A stretch of DNA of 64,000 nt from Methylosinus sp. Sm6 (GCF_019802345.1 NZ_JAINDZ010000003.1:158474-222473); one strand, 5' to 3'. Counted from the stretch's first letter, positions 8,644 through 20,413 are shown. A program made the numbers and translations. The notes: generated from the letters alone by a model not told the origin.

Positions 8644-10351
8644 CCTCGCCCTCCCGGCGCGCCGATTCCTTGAAACGCTTATGCCCGAGGCGCCGCACCG
8701 TGTCGATGAAACGCTCGCCTTCGCAGCGCTCGGCGAGATAGAATTCGACGAGATTTTCGATCACGTCGGGGACTTCCTCGGCGGAGACGCCGGGGCCGAT
8801 CAATTCGCCGATCGACGCATCGAGCGTCGGATCGCCGCCGAGCGTGACCTGATAGGATTCGACGCCCTTCTTCTCGAGGCCGAGAATTCCGATCGCGCCG
8901 ACATGATGATGGCCGCAGGCGTTGATGCAGCCGGAAATCTTGACGCCCAGCTGGCCGATGCGGCGCTGGCGCTCGAGATCGGCGAAGCGCTTCGAGATCG
9001 CCTGCGCGATCGGAATGGAGCGCGCCGTCGCCAGCGCGCAATAATCGAGGCCCGGGCAGGAGATGATGTCGCTGATGAGGCCGGCGTTGGCGGTCGCGAG
9101 GCCCACCGCGTCGAGATCGCGCCAGAGAGCGTGGAGATCGTCCTTCCTCACATGCGGAAGAATGATGTTCTGCTCATGGCTGACGCGCAATTCTCCGAAG
9201 CCATAGGCGTCCGCGGCGTCGGCCAGCGCGCGCATCTGCGCGGCGGTGGCGTCTCCCGGAATGCCGCCGATCGGCTTCAAGGAGACAGTGACGATCGCAT
9301 AGCCGCTCGCCCGATGCGGCGCGACATTGACCGCGGCGAAAGCGGCGAAGGCGGCGTCATCCGCCTTTGCCTTCTCGAACGCCTCGGAGCGCTCGGGCAG
9401 CTCATCATAGGGCGCGGTCCCGAAGAAGGCGGCGACGCGGGCGAACTCCTCGCTGTCATATGCGAAGGGCGCTCGGTCCATCGCCGCGAATTCCGCCTCG
9501 ACCTGCGCGCGAAGCTCGTCGAGCCCGGTCTCATGCACCAATATCTTGATACGCGCCTTGTATTTGTTGTCGCGCCGGCCGAAGCGGTTGTAGACGCGCA
9601 GGATCGCCTCGAGATAAGCGAGCAGCTCGGCGCGCGGCAGAAACTCGCGCAACAGCTTGCCGATGAAAGGCGTGCGCCCGAGGCCGCCGCCGACGATCAC
9701 CTCATAGCCGATGTCGCCCGCCGCATTCTTCACGACACGCAAGCCGATGTCATGGACCTTCACCGCCGCGCGGTCGTGCTCGGCGCCGGTGACGGCGATC
9801 TTGAACTTGCGCGGCAGGAAGCTGAACTCGGCATGCGCGCTCGACCATTGCCGCAGAAACTCCGCCGTCGGACGCGGGTCCTCGATCTCGTCGGCGGCGA
9901 CCCCGGCGAAATGATCGGCGGTGACATTGCGGATGCAATTGCCCGAGGTCTGAATGGCGTGCATGTCGACATCGGCCAGCGCCTCGAGAATATCGGGCAC
10001 GTCGACGAGCCTCGGCCAATTGAACTGCAGATTTTGCCGCGTGGTGAAATGGCCGTAGCCCTTGTCCCATGTGTCGGCGATATGGGCGAGCTGGCGCATC
10101 TGCCGCGAGGTCAGCGTGCCATAGGGGATGGCGACGCGCAGCATATAGGCGTGCAGCTGCAGATAGAGCCCGTTCATCAGGCGGAACGGACGGAACTCGT
10201 CCTCCGTCAGAGCCCCGGCGAGGCGGCGCTCGACCTGGCCGCGAAACTCCGCGACGCGCTCGCGCACGAAGGCGCGATCATACTCATCATAGGCGTAGCC
10301 GATCGGCGCGGAATTGGGGCGCGGCGGCAGCGTCGGATCATGCGCGGTCAT
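8627..10351 (-). CDS. cysI: Sulfite reductase hemoprotein (ferredoxin- or partner-dependent)
   Basis: This 574-residue siroheme/[4Fe-4S] enzyme carries out the six-electron reduction of sulfite to sulfide. The cluster and siroheme cysteines are visible as C-x5-C (SCPGLDYC, about residues 430-436) and C-x3-C (SGCINAC, about 470-475). Two sulfite/nitrite reductase ferredoxin-like half domains precede the siroheme repeats. No flavoprotein cysJ is nearby; the ferredoxin gene two places upstream is the likely electron source. Nitrite reductases of the same family are the alternative, but the operon argues for sulfite. Confidence 0.93.
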   Translation of the reverse strand: MTAHDPTLPPRPNSAPIGYAYDEYDRAFVRERVAEFRGQVERRLAGALTEDEFRPFRLMNGLYLQLHAYMLRVAIPYGTLTSRQMRQLAHIADTWDKGYGHFTTRQNLQFNWPRLVDVPDILEALADVDMHAIQTSGNCIRNVTADHFAGVAADEIEDPRPTAEFLRQWSSAHAEFSFLPRKFKIAVTGAEHDRAAVKVHDIGLRVVKNAAGDIGYEVIVGGGLGRTPFIGKLLREFLPRAELLAYLEAILRVYNRFGRRDNKYKARIKILVHETGLDELRAQVEAEFAAMDRAPFAYDSEEFARVAAFFGTAPYDELPERSEAFEKAKADDAAFAAFAAVNVAPHRASGYAIVTVSLKPIGGIPGDATAAQMRALADAADAYGFGELRVSHEQNIILPHVRKDDLHALWRDLDAVGLATANAGLISDIISCPGLDYCALATARSIPIAQAISKRFADLERQRRIGQLGVKISGCINACGHHHVGAIGILGLEKKGVESYQVTLGGDPTLDASIGELIGPGVSAEEVPDVIENLVEFYLAERCEGERFIDTVRRLGHKRFKESARREGEDGSGI

Positions 10352-10674
10352 CTGCCGTCTCCCTCTCTGCGCTCCGCCTGCTTGCCGAGATCCGGCCTGA
10401 CGCTCGGCCCGGCGAACCGGAACTGCTCGCGAAAATGCAGCGGCGTCGGCGCGCCGTCGGCCGCGATCGCCACATCGACGAGATAGGCGTCGACGACGCG
10501 ATTGGCGGCGACCTCCGCATCGGCCGCGGCCTTCAGAGCGGCGGCCGCCTCCCCGTCGTAAGCAATTTTCGCGCGCAGATGGTCGCGCTCCCAGCCGGCG
10601 GCGCCGAGAACGACCACATCGCCCTGCGCGAGATCGCTGGCGATGACGATTTGCGGATGGCGGAGCGCGGCCAT
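10348..10674 (-). CDS. DUF2849 family small protein
   Basis: A 108-residue protein with the start region MAALRHPQIVIASDLAQGDVV, typical of DUF2849 proteins, which occur almost only directly upstream of cysI in alphaproteobacteria. No catalytic motif or signal peptide is visible. The C-terminal part (PTPLHFREQFRFAGPSVR) is the most conserved-looking. It overlaps cysI by ATGA and the ferredoxin by TGATG, so it is translationally coupled on both sides. A role in delivering electrons or cofactor to sulfite reductase is inference. Confidence 0.85.
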   Translation of the reverse strand: MAALRHPQIVIASDLAQGDVVVLGAAGWERDHLRAKIAYDGEAAAALKAAADAEVAANRVVDAYLVDVAIAADGAPTPLHFREQFRFAGPSVRPDLGKQAERREGDGR

Positions 10675-10988
10675 CAGGCCTCCTTGACCAGAGTGAGCTT
10701 CAGCCCGTCGAGCTCGTCGGACCAGATGATCTGGCAGGACAGCCGCGACGTGTCGTGCAGAAACGGCAGCTCGTCGAGCTTGTCGAGCTCGTCCTCGCGC
10801 GGCGGCGGCACCTTGTCCGCCCATTGCGGGTCCAGAATGATATGACAGGCGGCGCATGTCACGGAGCCGCCGCAGCAGCCCTCCATGCCCATGCCATAGT
10901 CCCGCAAGATCTCCATCAATCGCCAGCCCTCCACGGGCTCGAGATCATGAACGACGCCATCGGCGTCTTCGACCCGGATCACGCTCAT
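10674..10988 (-). CDS. [2Fe-2S] ferredoxin heading the sulfate assimilation operon
   Basis: A 104-residue adrenodoxin/ISC-type ferredoxin. The ligand pattern C39-x5-C45-x2-C48-x35-C84 is complete (CCGGSVTCAACH, then LSCQII). The acidic C-terminal half (DELDKLDELP) resembles the partner-docking face of such ferredoxins. As first gene of an operon that contains cysI but no cysJ, it most likely supplies electrons to sulfite reductase. Related operons often have cysG at this position; here there is none. Confidence 0.93.
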   Translation of the reverse strand: MSVIRVEDADGVVHDLEPVEGWRLMEILRDYGMGMEGCCGGSVTCAACHIILDPQWADKVPPPREDELDKLDELPFLHDTSRLSCQIIWSDELDGLKLTLVKEA

Positions 10989-11037
10989 CCCCTTCTCCGC
11001 GCCCGCCGCCGCGGCCGTCCCTTTGCAAGTCGCGGTC

Positions 11038-11065
11038 TACTTATCTGTCGGCGCGCGAATGTCAA
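11038..11065 (-). promoter_or_regulatory. Candidate promoter of the sulfate assimilation operon
   Basis: On the minus strand a perfect TTGACA (11060-11065) is followed, after 16 bp, by TAAGTA (11038-11043), a weak -10 match. It lies 50-77 bp upstream of the ferredoxin start. Assignment is by consensus only. Confidence 0.35.
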
Positions 11066-11242
11066 TTCACTATAGGTCGAAGCCGCTGGCCACAAAACTA
11101 CAATACTCCTGTGTGATATTCGATCCGCGGCGTCCGGCGCGCCGCGAGGCGAGAAAAGGCTCGGCGCATGCAAACCATAAATGCTAAAGAGTTCTTGTCG
11201 CTCCCGCCCGGACCCGGGCGACGCCGCTATAGGTGCTACGCC

Positions 11243-12067
11243 ATGGCTCAAAGACCATCCAAAGACGCGAAACGTGACGATAGAGGCCTCTCCGCCCGGG
11301 AGAAGGCGCCGCCCACTTTTGTCGGACAAAGGGTCAAGCCGGCCGTGATCGTCGTCGGCGCCGACAAGGGCGGCGTGGGCAAGACGACGATCGCGCGCGC
11401 GCTGCTCGATTATCTCGCGGCGAACAATGTGCTGACGCGCGCCTTCGACACGGAGACGCCGCGTGGAACGCTGCGCCGTTTCCATCCCGATCAGACGACG
11501 ATCGTCGACCTCACCTCGACCTCCGATCAGATGAAGATCATCGATACGCTCGGCACGGCGGAGGTCAAGGTCAGCGTCGTCGACGTGCGCGCCGGCGGGC
11601 TCGAGCCGGCGCTGCAGGCGCTGCAGGACACCGGCTTTCTCGATGCGGTGCGCGAGCGCGAGGTCACCTTCATCCTGTTTCATGTGCTCGGCTCGTCCAT
11701 CGCCTCGCTCGACGAGATCGCCGAGGTCGCGCCCTATGTCGATGACGCGGACTATTTCCTCGTCAAGAACCATGTCAACGACACGACCTTTTTCGAATGG
11801 GACCCGGTGACGCACCGGCGCTATTTCGAGAAGGTGGAGACCGCCGGCGAGGTGACCATCCCCAAGCTGAACGAATTGTCCTATGAGCAGGTCGAGCTTG
11901 CCGGGACGTCCTTCTCGACCTTCGTCGCCAATCGCGCCGCCGACGGCGAGCCCGCCGATCACTCCTTCGTTCTGCGCGGCTATGTGCGCACATGGCAGAG
12001 CAAGATCGCCGACGAATTCGACCGCATCCGCCTGCTGGAGCTGATCGCTGGCAGAGAGGCGCGCTGA
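11243..12067 (+). CDS. ParA/MinD-like P-loop ATPase
   Basis: A 274-residue protein with the deviant Walker A motif of the ParA/MinD/SIMIBI class, GADKGGVGKTT, at residues about 39-49, including the signature lysine. VVDVRAGG and DTETPRGTLRRF stand in for the switch and Walker B regions. It is not a close match to chromosomal ParA, MinD or MipZ as I know them. The start at 11243 (MAQRPSKD) removes a 25-residue Pro/Arg-rich leader that would begin at 11168. It forms a likely operon with the next gene (49-bp gap), which has the same layout but a broken nucleotide site. Function unknown. Confidence 0.75.
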   Translation: MAQRPSKDAKRDDRGLSAREKAPPTFVGQRVKPAVIVVGADKGGVGKTTIARALLDYLAANNVLTRAFDTETPRGTLRRFHPDQTTIVDLTSTSDQMKIIDTLGTAEVKVSVVDVRAGGLEPALQALQDTGFLDAVREREVTFILFHVLGSSIASLDEIAEVAPYVDDADYFLVKNHVNDTTFFEWDPVTHRRYFEKVETAGEVTIPKLNELSYEQVELAGTSFSTFVANRAADGEPADHSFVLRGYVRTWQSKIADEFDRIRLLELIAGREAR

Positions 12068-12116
12068 GCGCGCGAGGGCGCTGCGAACGAGAGCGCGGCG
12101 CGACGAGAGTGGAGAG

Positions 12117-12830
12117 ATGAGACGACGCAGTTTCGTGTTCGTCGCCTGTTCGCCGCATCCACGCACGGGTGTTTCGACGACCGCGCGGCTGCTGACGGAT
12201 TTCCACCTGTCGCGCCATGCGCCGGTCGAAGGCTTCGACACCGATCCGCACGCCTCGCGCTATGCGGAGCTGTTTCCCGCCCATGTCCGCGCCGTCGACG
12301 CCGCCGATATCAAGGGACAGATTTCTCTGTTCGACCGGCTGCTCGTCAATGACGAGACGCCGAAGATCGTCGACGTCTGGTCCCGCTCCTATGATCGCTT
12401 TTTCGGCACGGTTCGAGAGATCGGCTTCGTCGAGGAAGCGCGTCGCAATGGCGTCGAGCCGGTCATCCTGTTCCATGTCGACCCTTCGCAGACGAGCCTC
12501 GCGCGCGCGCACGCCCTTCACGCCGCCTGGAGCGATGTGGCGATGGTCGTCGTCAACAATGAAGGCGCCTCGCCGCTCGGCGCCGCCGCGCATGAGATTC
12601 TCGCGCATTATCCGGCGTCGCGGAAATTCGTCATCGCTCCGCTCGACGCCGCCGTGGCGCGATCGCTCGAATCGCCTGAGCTGTCGCTGAGCGGATTTCT
12701 CGTCGCGCCGCCGCCCGCCATGTCGATTGTCGTCCGCGCCGCGCTGAAAGCCTGGCTCGCGCCGATCTTCACGCAATTCCGCAGCTTCGAGCTGAGGCAG
12801 CAATTGAATGGGGCGGAATTCTTGAGATAG
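12117..12830 (+). CDS. ParA/MinD-like protein with degenerate Walker A, partner of the upstream ATPase
   Basis: A 237-residue protein whose N-terminus aligns with the preceding ParA-like ATPase, but where that one reads KGGVGKTT this one reads PRTGVSTT: the phosphate-binding lysine is replaced by serine and the glycines are altered. The rest keeps a Rossmann-like alternation (VEGFDTDPHASRY, PKIVDVWSR, PVILFHVDPSQTS, VAMVVVNNEGA). It probably cannot hydrolyse ATP and may regulate or pair with its neighbour. Neither a partner parB nor a DNA-binding domain is present. Confidence 0.7.
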   Translation: MRRRSFVFVACSPHPRTGVSTTARLLTDFHLSRHAPVEGFDTDPHASRYAELFPAHVRAVDAADIKGQISLFDRLLVNDETPKIVDVWSRSYDRFFGTVREIGFVEEARRNGVEPVILFHVDPSQTSLARAHALHAAWSDVAMVVVNNEGASPLGAAAHEILAHYPASRKFVIAPLDAAVARSLESPELSLSGFLVAPPPAMSIVVRAALKAWLAPIFTQFRSFELRQQLNGAEFLR

Positions 12831-12861
12831 GCGGGAGGATAATATCCCCAACCCTCTTCCA

Positions 12862-12964
12862 GAGGAGCCGCCGCAGGCGGCGTCTCGAAGGACGGCCGCG
12901 CGGGGCGCAATCAATGGTTTCTGCCCGTAGCCATCCTTCGAGACGCCCGCTGCGCGGGCTCCTC
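12862..12964. repeat. Dispersed inverted repeat (type C)
   Basis: Outer arms GAGGAGCC and GGCTCCTC and inner arms GTCTCGAAGGA and TCCTTCGAGAC enclose about 40 bp. A shortened relative is at 33878-33928. It lies between two convergent transcription units and could also serve as a terminator. Confidence 0.65.
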
Positions 12965-13068
12965 AGGATGAGGGTGATTGGGCTGTAATCCTTCACCCGA
13001 TTACCTGGGGCGGCCCCTTCTCCCACTCGTGGAAGAAGGGGCGCGCGTCGAGAGTCTCGATTTCGATC

Positions 13069-13467
13069 TTACAATCCCAGCGCCGCCTTCAGCTCTTTCA
13101 GCTGATCGAGCTTTTCCGCCGCGAGGCGGCGCGCCTCGTCGGACTTGGCGTCGGCGACATCCTCGCCCGCGTTCTTGATGTCGGCGTCGATCTTGGCGGC
13201 GTCGAGCTCGGCGACCGGGATCGCAAATTCGGCGAGGATGGTGAAGCCGCCCTGCCCGACATCGGCGAAGCCGCCGCGCACGAACAGCCTGTCCTTTTTG
13301 CCGGCCTCGTCGATCTCGACGACGCCCGGCTTCAGCACCGTCATCAGCGGCGCATGGCTCTCGAGAACCGTGAACTGGCCTTCGGCGCCCGGCGCGACGA
13401 CAGCGTCCACCTCTCCCGAGAACAACAGCTTTTCGGGAGAGACGAGTTCGAAGTGGAACGTGGCCAT
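13069..13467 (-). CDS. atpC: ATP synthase F1 subunit epsilon
   Basis: A 132-residue protein, normal length. The N-terminal beta-sandwich ([18 protein letters not shown], then [19 protein letters not shown]) is followed by a helical C-terminus (residues about 90-130). It sits in the rotor stalk and can inhibit ATP hydrolysis. Last gene of the atpHAGDC operon, 133 bp after atpD. Confidence 0.96.
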   Translation of the reverse strand: MATFHFELVSPEKLLFSGEVDAVVAPGAEGQFTVLESHAPLMTVLKPGVVEIDEAGKKDRLFVRGGFADVGQGGFTILAEFAIPVAELDAAKIDADIKNAGEDVADAKSDEARRLAAEKLDQLKELKAALGL

Positions 13468-13600
13468 GAAGGGCTCCGTCGTCTAAGCAGGATTTCGGAA
13501 AAGCGGGAACCGGCTTTCCGATCAAAATCCTGCAAAACCAAAAAACTCCGAGCGGACATGCGGTGGCGAGCCAATGCGCGTCCGCTCGGCGATTAACGGA

Positions 13601-15950
<2,350 letters not shown>

Positions 15951-15982
15951 GAGAGAACCCGTCTCATTGCGACCAGAGCGGC

Positions 15983-16068
15983 GCCGTCATTGCTGGGAGC
16001 GAAGGGACGCGGCAATCGCGGAGCCGCCCCGCGGCTCTCGATTGCTCGGCTTCTCTCGCAATGACGGG
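15983..16068. repeat. Type A palindrome inside the F1 operon
   Basis: Arms GCCGTCATTGC and GCAATGACGGGC enclose an inner hairpin (GCGGAGCCG and CGGCTC-type arms), between the atpA stop and atpG start. Same family as the elements at 3881-3953 and 4815-4842. In the transcript it would fold into a strong stem-loop that could protect or attenuate the atpA-atpG junction. Confidence 0.7.
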
Positions 16069-16097
16069 CCAATGTTTCCGGTCCTAAGGTTGCGCGC

Positions 16098-17627
16098 TCA
16101 GGCGAAGGACTTGGAGAAGGCGTCGACGACGCTCTTCAGCTCGGCGGCGGTGGCGTCCGGCAGATCCTTCGTCGTGCGGATCGACTCGAGGATGTTCGGA
16201 TACTGCGTGCGCAGCAGCGACAGCAATCCGTCCTCGAAGGCGCGCACGCGACCGACCGGCAACGGATCGAGATAGCCGTTGACGCCGGCGTAGATCACGC
16301 AGGTCTGCTCTTCCATCTTCAGCGGTGAGAACTGCGGCTGCTTCAGGAGCTCTGTGAGGCGCGCGCCGCGGTTCAAGAGGCGCTGCGTCACCGCGTCGAG
16401 ATCGGAGCCGAACTGCGCGAAGGCGGCCATCTCGCGATATTGCGCGAGCTCGCCCTTGATCTTGCCGGCGACCTTCTTCGTCGCCTTGGTCTGCGCGGCG
16501 GAGCCGACGCGCGACACCGAGAGGCCGACGTTCACCGCCGGACGAACGCCCTGATAGAAGAGGTCCGTCTCGAGGAAGATCTGGCCGTCGGTGATCGAGA
16601 TGACGTTCGTCGGGATGTAGGCCGACACGTCATTGGCCTGGGTCTCGATGATCGGCAGAGCGGTCAGCGAGCCGGAGCCGCGCTCGTCATTGAGCTTGGC
16701 GGCGCGCTCGAGCAGGCGCGAATGCAGATAGAACACGTCGCCCGGATAGGCCTCGCGTCCCGGAGGACGACGCAGCAGCAGCGACATCTGGCGATAGGCG
16801 ACGGCCTGCTTGGAGAGGTCGTCGTAGACGATCACGGCGTGCAGGCCGTTGTCGCGGAAATATTCGCCCATGGCGCAGCCGGCGAAAGGCGCCAGGAACT
16901 GCATCGGCGCCGGATCGGAGGCGGTGGCGGCGACGATGATCGAATAGTCGAGCGCGCCGCGCTCCTCCAGCACCTTCACGAATTGCGCGACGGTCGAGCG
17001 CTTCTGGCCCACCGCGACATAGACGCAGTAGAGCTTGGCTTTCTCGTCGTCGCCGTCGTTCAGCGACTTCTGGTTCAAGATGGTGTCGAGCGCCACGGCG
17101 GTCTTGCCGGTCTGGCGGTCGCCGATGATGAGCTCGCGCTGGCCGCGGCCGATCGGGATCAGCGCGTCGATCGCCTTGAGGCCGGTCGCCATCGGCTCAT
17201 GCACGGACTTGCGCGGAATGATGCCGGGAGCCTTCACATCGACGCGGGCGCGCGTCTCGGCGTTGATCGGACCCTTGCCGTCGATCGGATTGCCGAGCGC
17301 GTCCACGACGCGGCCGAGCAGACCCCTGCCGACCGGAACGTCGACGATGGCGCCGGTGCGCTTGACGGTCTGGCCTTCCTTGATGTCGCGGTCGGAGCCG
17401 AAGATCACGACGCCGACATTGTCGCTCTCGAGGTTGAGCGCCATGCCGGTGACGCCGTTCTCGAACTGCACCATCTCGCCGGCCTGGACATTGTCGAGGC
17501 CGTAGACGCGGGCGATGCCGTCGCCGACGGAGAGGACCTGACCGACCTCGGTGACTTCGGCCTCATTGCCGAAATTAGCGATCTCGTTCTTGAGGATCGC
17601 GGAAATCTCTGCGGCGCGGATAGCCAT
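16098..17627 (-). CDS. atpA: ATP synthase F1 subunit alpha
   Basis: The regulatory nucleotide-binding F1 subunit, 509 residues. The P-loop GDRQTGKT is near residue 170, and the [13 protein letters not shown] signature is intact. It alternates with beta in the catalytic hexamer. Its start codon overlaps the atpH stop by one base (TGATG). Confidence 0.98.
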   Translation of the reverse strand: MAIRAAEISAILKNEIANFGNEAEVTEVGQVLSVGDGIARVYGLDNVQAGEMVQFENGVTGMALNLESDNVGVVIFGSDRDIKEGQTVKRTGAIVDVPVGRGLLGRVVDALGNPIDGKGPINAETRARVDVKAPGIIPRKSVHEPMATGLKAIDALIPIGRGQRELIIGDRQTGKTAVALDTILNQKSLNDGDDEKAKLYCVYVAVGQKRSTVAQFVKVLEERGALDYSIIVAATASDPAPMQFLAPFAGCAMGEYFRDNGLHAVIVYDDLSKQAVAYRQMSLLLRRPPGREAYPGDVFYLHSRLLERAAKLNDERGSGSLTALPIIETQANDVSAYIPTNVISITDGQIFLETDLFYQGVRPAVNVGLSVSRVGSAAQTKATKKVAGKIKGELAQYREMAAFAQFGSDLDAVTQRLLNRGARLTELLKQPQFSPLKMEEQTCVIYAGVNGYLDPLPVGRVRAFEDGLLSLLRTQYPNILESIRTTKDLPDATAAELKSVVDAFSKSFA

Positions 17628-18190
17628 CAGCCGACCTCTTTCATGCGTGTGCGAATGGAATTGAGCTTGGTCTTCAGCGAGGCGTCGACCATGCGCGAGC
17701 CGAGCTTGACGACGAGTCCGCCGATGATCGACGGATCGACCTTGACGTCGAGACCCACGGTCTTGCCGCCGGTGACGCCGGCCAGCGCCTCGCGCAGCGC
17801 GCTCTCGTGATGATCGGCGAGCGGCGCCGCGACCGTCACCTCGGCGCGCACGAGGCCCTTGGAGGCGTCATGCAGCTGCTTATAGGCGACGATCATGTCG
17901 GGGAGGACGAACAGGCGCCGCTTGGAGGCGACGAGCCGGATGAAATTGGCGGCGATCCCGGAGATGTCCGCGCCGGCGAGAACGGGGCCGAGGGCCTTGA
18001 TCTGCTCCTCGGCGGAGAACACCGGGCTCTTCACGAGGCGCTTCAGATCGGCGCTCTCGTCGATCAGCGCGCCGAAACCGGCCAGCGCCTGCGCCACCTC
18101 GTCGGCCGAGCCCTGCTCCGTCGCGAGATCGAACAGGGCCGACGCATATCGGCCCGCTACTCCGGAAAGATCGTCTCCGCCTGAAGCCAC
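17627..18190 (-). CDS. atpH: ATP synthase F1 subunit delta
   Basis: The peripheral-stalk subunit (OSCP-type), 187 residues with a GTG start at 18188-18190. The family N-terminal domain begins [19 protein letters not shown] and the C-terminal signature is [19 protein letters not shown]. The reading frame stays open far upstream, but the sequence there is Arg/Pro-rich and unlike the family, so I reject a longer protein. First gene of the F1 operon. F0 genes are not in this window, as usual for alphaproteobacteria. Confidence 0.9.
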   Translation of the reverse strand: MASGGDDLSGVAGRYASALFDLATEQGSADEVAQALAGFGALIDESADLKRLVKSPVFSAEEQIKALGPVLAGADISGIAANFIRLVASKRRLFVLPDMIVAYKQLHDASKGLVRAEVTVAAPLADHHESALREALAGVTGGKTVGLDVKVDPSIIGGLVVKLGSRMVDASLKTKLNSIRTRMKEVG

Positions 18191-18584
18191 TTCAGTCTCG
18201 CTCTCGGATCGTCGTTGCTCGAAGCTCGCGCGCGTCGCGCGCGATAAGTGTTGCGAAGTGTCCCGCAATGGCCTCGAGCAAACTTGATTGTCGGGGGAAG
18301 GAGCGAAGGCGGTGACGCCAAAGCTCCAAGGCGCCCGTCCCCTAACACGGACCATTTTGCGGCGCAACCCTGCGGCGACCGCAGCGCGGGCAGTTTTCGG
18401 CGCCGCCCAAAAAAGCGCCATTTGTTCCGGCCGCGGCGCCGCAGCTTTGCCTTTACCTTTGACTTGACAGAGGTTTTGGATTTTCGGCCGGCTTTCCCCG
18501 GAGCCGCCTCCGGGTCGCCGCTTGCGCGCGCGAGGCGCGCATGGCACTTCCTGGCGCGATTGGGAGAGCTTTGGAGGATTGAGC
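18191..18584. other. Divergent control region between atpH and mtnP
   Basis: About 390 bp with no convincing gene. It must contain the promoters of the F1 operon (leftward) and of mtnP (rightward). A TTGACA lies near 18472-18477 in the mtnP direction but lacks a convincing -10. mtnP itself has a strong Shine-Dalgarno (TTGGAGGA). Confidence 0.5.
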
Positions 18585-19463
18585 ATGGCGCGCGCGGTGG
18601 TCGGCATCATCGGAGGATCGGGCGTCTATCATCTGCCCGGGCTGCACAATATTCGCGAGGAGCGCGTCACGACGCCCTGGGGCGAGCCCTCGGACGCGCT
18701 GCATTTCGGCGAGGTGGGCGCAACCGAGGTCGTCTTCCTGCCCCGCCATGGACGCGGGCATGCGCTCTCGCCGTCCGGCATCAATTATCGGGCGAATATT
18801 TATGCGCTGAAGCAGGCGGGCGTCACCGATCTCGTCTCGGTCTCGGCCTGCGGCTCGTTCAAGGCGGAGCTCTATCCGGGCCTGTTCGTGCTGCCGGATC
18901 AATTCGTCGACCGCACCTTCGGCCGGCAATCCTCCTTCTTCGGCAATGGCTGCGTCACGCATGTGTCGATGGCGCACCCGGTCGCGCCTCTGCTCGCGGC
19001 GCGAATCGCCGCGGCGGCCGAGGCGGAGAGCATCGCCGCCGTGAAGGGCGGAACCTATGTGTGCATGGAGGGGCCGCAATTCTCGTCCTATGCGGAATCG
19101 CTGACCTATAAGGGCGCGGGCTATGACGTGATCGGCATGACGGCGATGCCCGAAGCCAAGCTCGCGCGCGAAGCCGAGCTCTCTTACGCGACCATCGCGA
19201 TGGTGACGGATTTCGACTGCTGGCATCCCGAGCACGACAACGTCGAGGTCGCGGCGGTGATCGAGGTGGTGCGCTCCAACGCCGACAAGGCGAGCCGCCT
19301 GCTCGCACGCCTGCTCGAGGATTTTCCGAAGGAGCACGAGCCCTGCCCGATCGGCTCGGACCGCGCGCTCGACAGCGCCATTCTGACCGCGCCGGAGGCG
19401 CGCGACCCGCAGCTGATCGAAAAGCTCGGCGTCATTCTCGCGCGCGTCGGCGCGCCCAAATGA
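18585..19463 (+). CDS. mtnP: S-methyl-5'-thioadenosine phosphorylase
   Basis: Splits methylthioadenosine with phosphate into adenine and methylthioribose-1-phosphate, the first step of methionine salvage. 292 residues, trimeric purine phosphorylase family. Motifs seen: GIIGGSGVY at the N-terminus, the phosphate-binding [24 protein letters not shown], and [18 protein letters not shown] followed by VTDFDCWH, which match MTA phosphorylase rather than inosine/guanosine phosphorylase. Its adenine product could be recycled by apt, encoded 1.7 kb downstream. Confidence 0.94.
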   Translation: MARAVVGIIGGSGVYHLPGLHNIREERVTTPWGEPSDALHFGEVGATEVVFLPRHGRGHALSPSGINYRANIYALKQAGVTDLVSVSACGSFKAELYPGLFVLPDQFVDRTFGRQSSFFGNGCVTHVSMAHPVAPLLAARIAAAAEAESIAAVKGGTYVCMEGPQFSSYAESLTYKGAGYDVIGMTAMPEAKLAREAELSYATIAMVTDFDCWHPEHDNVEVAAVIEVVRSNADKASRLLARLLEDFPKEHEPCPIGSDRALDSAILTAPEARDPQLIEKLGVILARVGAPK

Positions 19464-19495
19464 CGGCGAGCGTCGCGCCGATGTGGAGGCTCGTG

Positions 19496-20221
19496 ATGCG
19501 CAATCTCTCGCTTCTCGCCTGCGTGATGCTGGCCGCGCCGGCGCTCGCGCAGAGCAGCAAGCCGGTCAGGGATTTTCCCGTCGTCGATGTCGGCGGAACG
19601 GCGGTCGAGACCGTGGTCCCCGATCGCGCCGACATCACGCTCGGCGTCTTCGCCGAAAAGCCGACGGCGGCGGAAGCGACCGCAGCGCTGGCGCGCCAGT
19701 CGACCGGCCTCGCGCAGGAGATCGAGGCCGCCGGAATCGCCCGCAAGGATGTGAAGACCGCCAGCGTCGACCTGTCGCCGGTCTATTCGGAGGCGCGCGA
19801 GCCGAAGACGCAGATCGTCCGCCAAGCGCTCACCGGCTTTCGCGCCTCGACGCAGCTCGTCGTGACCACCGCCAATGTCGAGCAAGTCGGCGACCTTCTC
19901 GCCAAGCTTCTGTCGACGCATGCCAATCAGCTGGAGGGCGTCGCCTTTCGCGTCAGCGATCGCGCCGAGCGCGAGGACGCGCTGCTCGGCCGGGCGGTCG
20001 CCAATGCGCAAAAGCGCGCGCGGCTGCTCGCCGAAGGCGCGGCGATGAAGCTCGGCGATCTCGTCGAGATCGACGCCGGGCAGAGCGCGCCCATGGCCTA
20101 TGCGTCTCCGAAAGCCGCGCGCGGAATGGCGACGGAAGCGGCCGCCTCCGTCGCCGTCCGGCCGGGAGAGGAACGCCTCGAGGCGCATGTGCGCACGCTC
20201 TGGCGCCTGCTGCCGAAATGA
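19496..20221 (+). CDS. Periplasmic SIMPL (DUF541) domain protein
   Basis: A 241-residue exported protein. The start at 19496 has a good Shine-Dalgarno (GGAGG, 6 bp spacing) and begins a clear signal peptide (MRNLSLLACVMLAAPALAQ). An ATG at 19460 overlapping the mtnP stop is possible but would bury the signal peptide. The mature part has the SIMPL fold pattern: VVDVGGTAVETVVPDRADI, then FRASTQLVVTTANVEQVG and a C-terminal KRARLLAEGAAMKLG. Members are periplasmic or outer-membrane proteins of poorly known function. Probably cotranscribed with mtnP. Confidence 0.85.
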   Translation: MRNLSLLACVMLAAPALAQSSKPVRDFPVVDVGGTAVETVVPDRADITLGVFAEKPTAAEATAALARQSTGLAQEIEAAGIARKDVKTASVDLSPVYSEAREPKTQIVRQALTGFRASTQLVVTTANVEQVGDLLAKLLSTHANQLEGVAFRVSDRAEREDALLGRAVANAQKRARLLAEGAAMKLGDLVEIDAGQSAPMAYASPKAARGMATEAAASVAVRPGEERLEAHVRTLWRLLPK

Positions 20222-20259
20222 GCCGCGGTAAGCTTAAGCTTATTTCCGCTTTCTCGACT

Positions 20260-20320
20260 GCGAGCCTGAAGGCTCGCGGTCCGAAAGGGCGGGTCTGCAC
20301 CGCGAGCCTTCAAGGCTCGC
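20260..20320. repeat. Pair of type B palindromes
   Basis: GCGAGCCTGAAGGCTCGC (20260-20277) and GCGAGCCTTCAAGGCTCGC (20302-20320) lie 24 bp apart between convergent genes. They are close relatives of 3823-3839 and 56463-56481. Confidence 0.75.
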
Positions 20321-20413
20321 TCCTTTGCGAAAGCCCTTTCAATTCGACCGGCGAAGCGGAACAGCGGATTTCTGTATAGGCTCGAACGATTTCCGTTCGA
20401 GCGGAGACCGCTC

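Noticed and set aside
8561..10486. A 641-codon open frame on the plus strand opposite cysI and DUF934, and many similar long frames opposite other genes (for example 4930-6537, 13574-15094, 16440-17810).
   Set aside because: They run antisense to clear genes, their composition is Arg/Asp/Leu-rich without motifs, and they arise from GC-rich codon bias.
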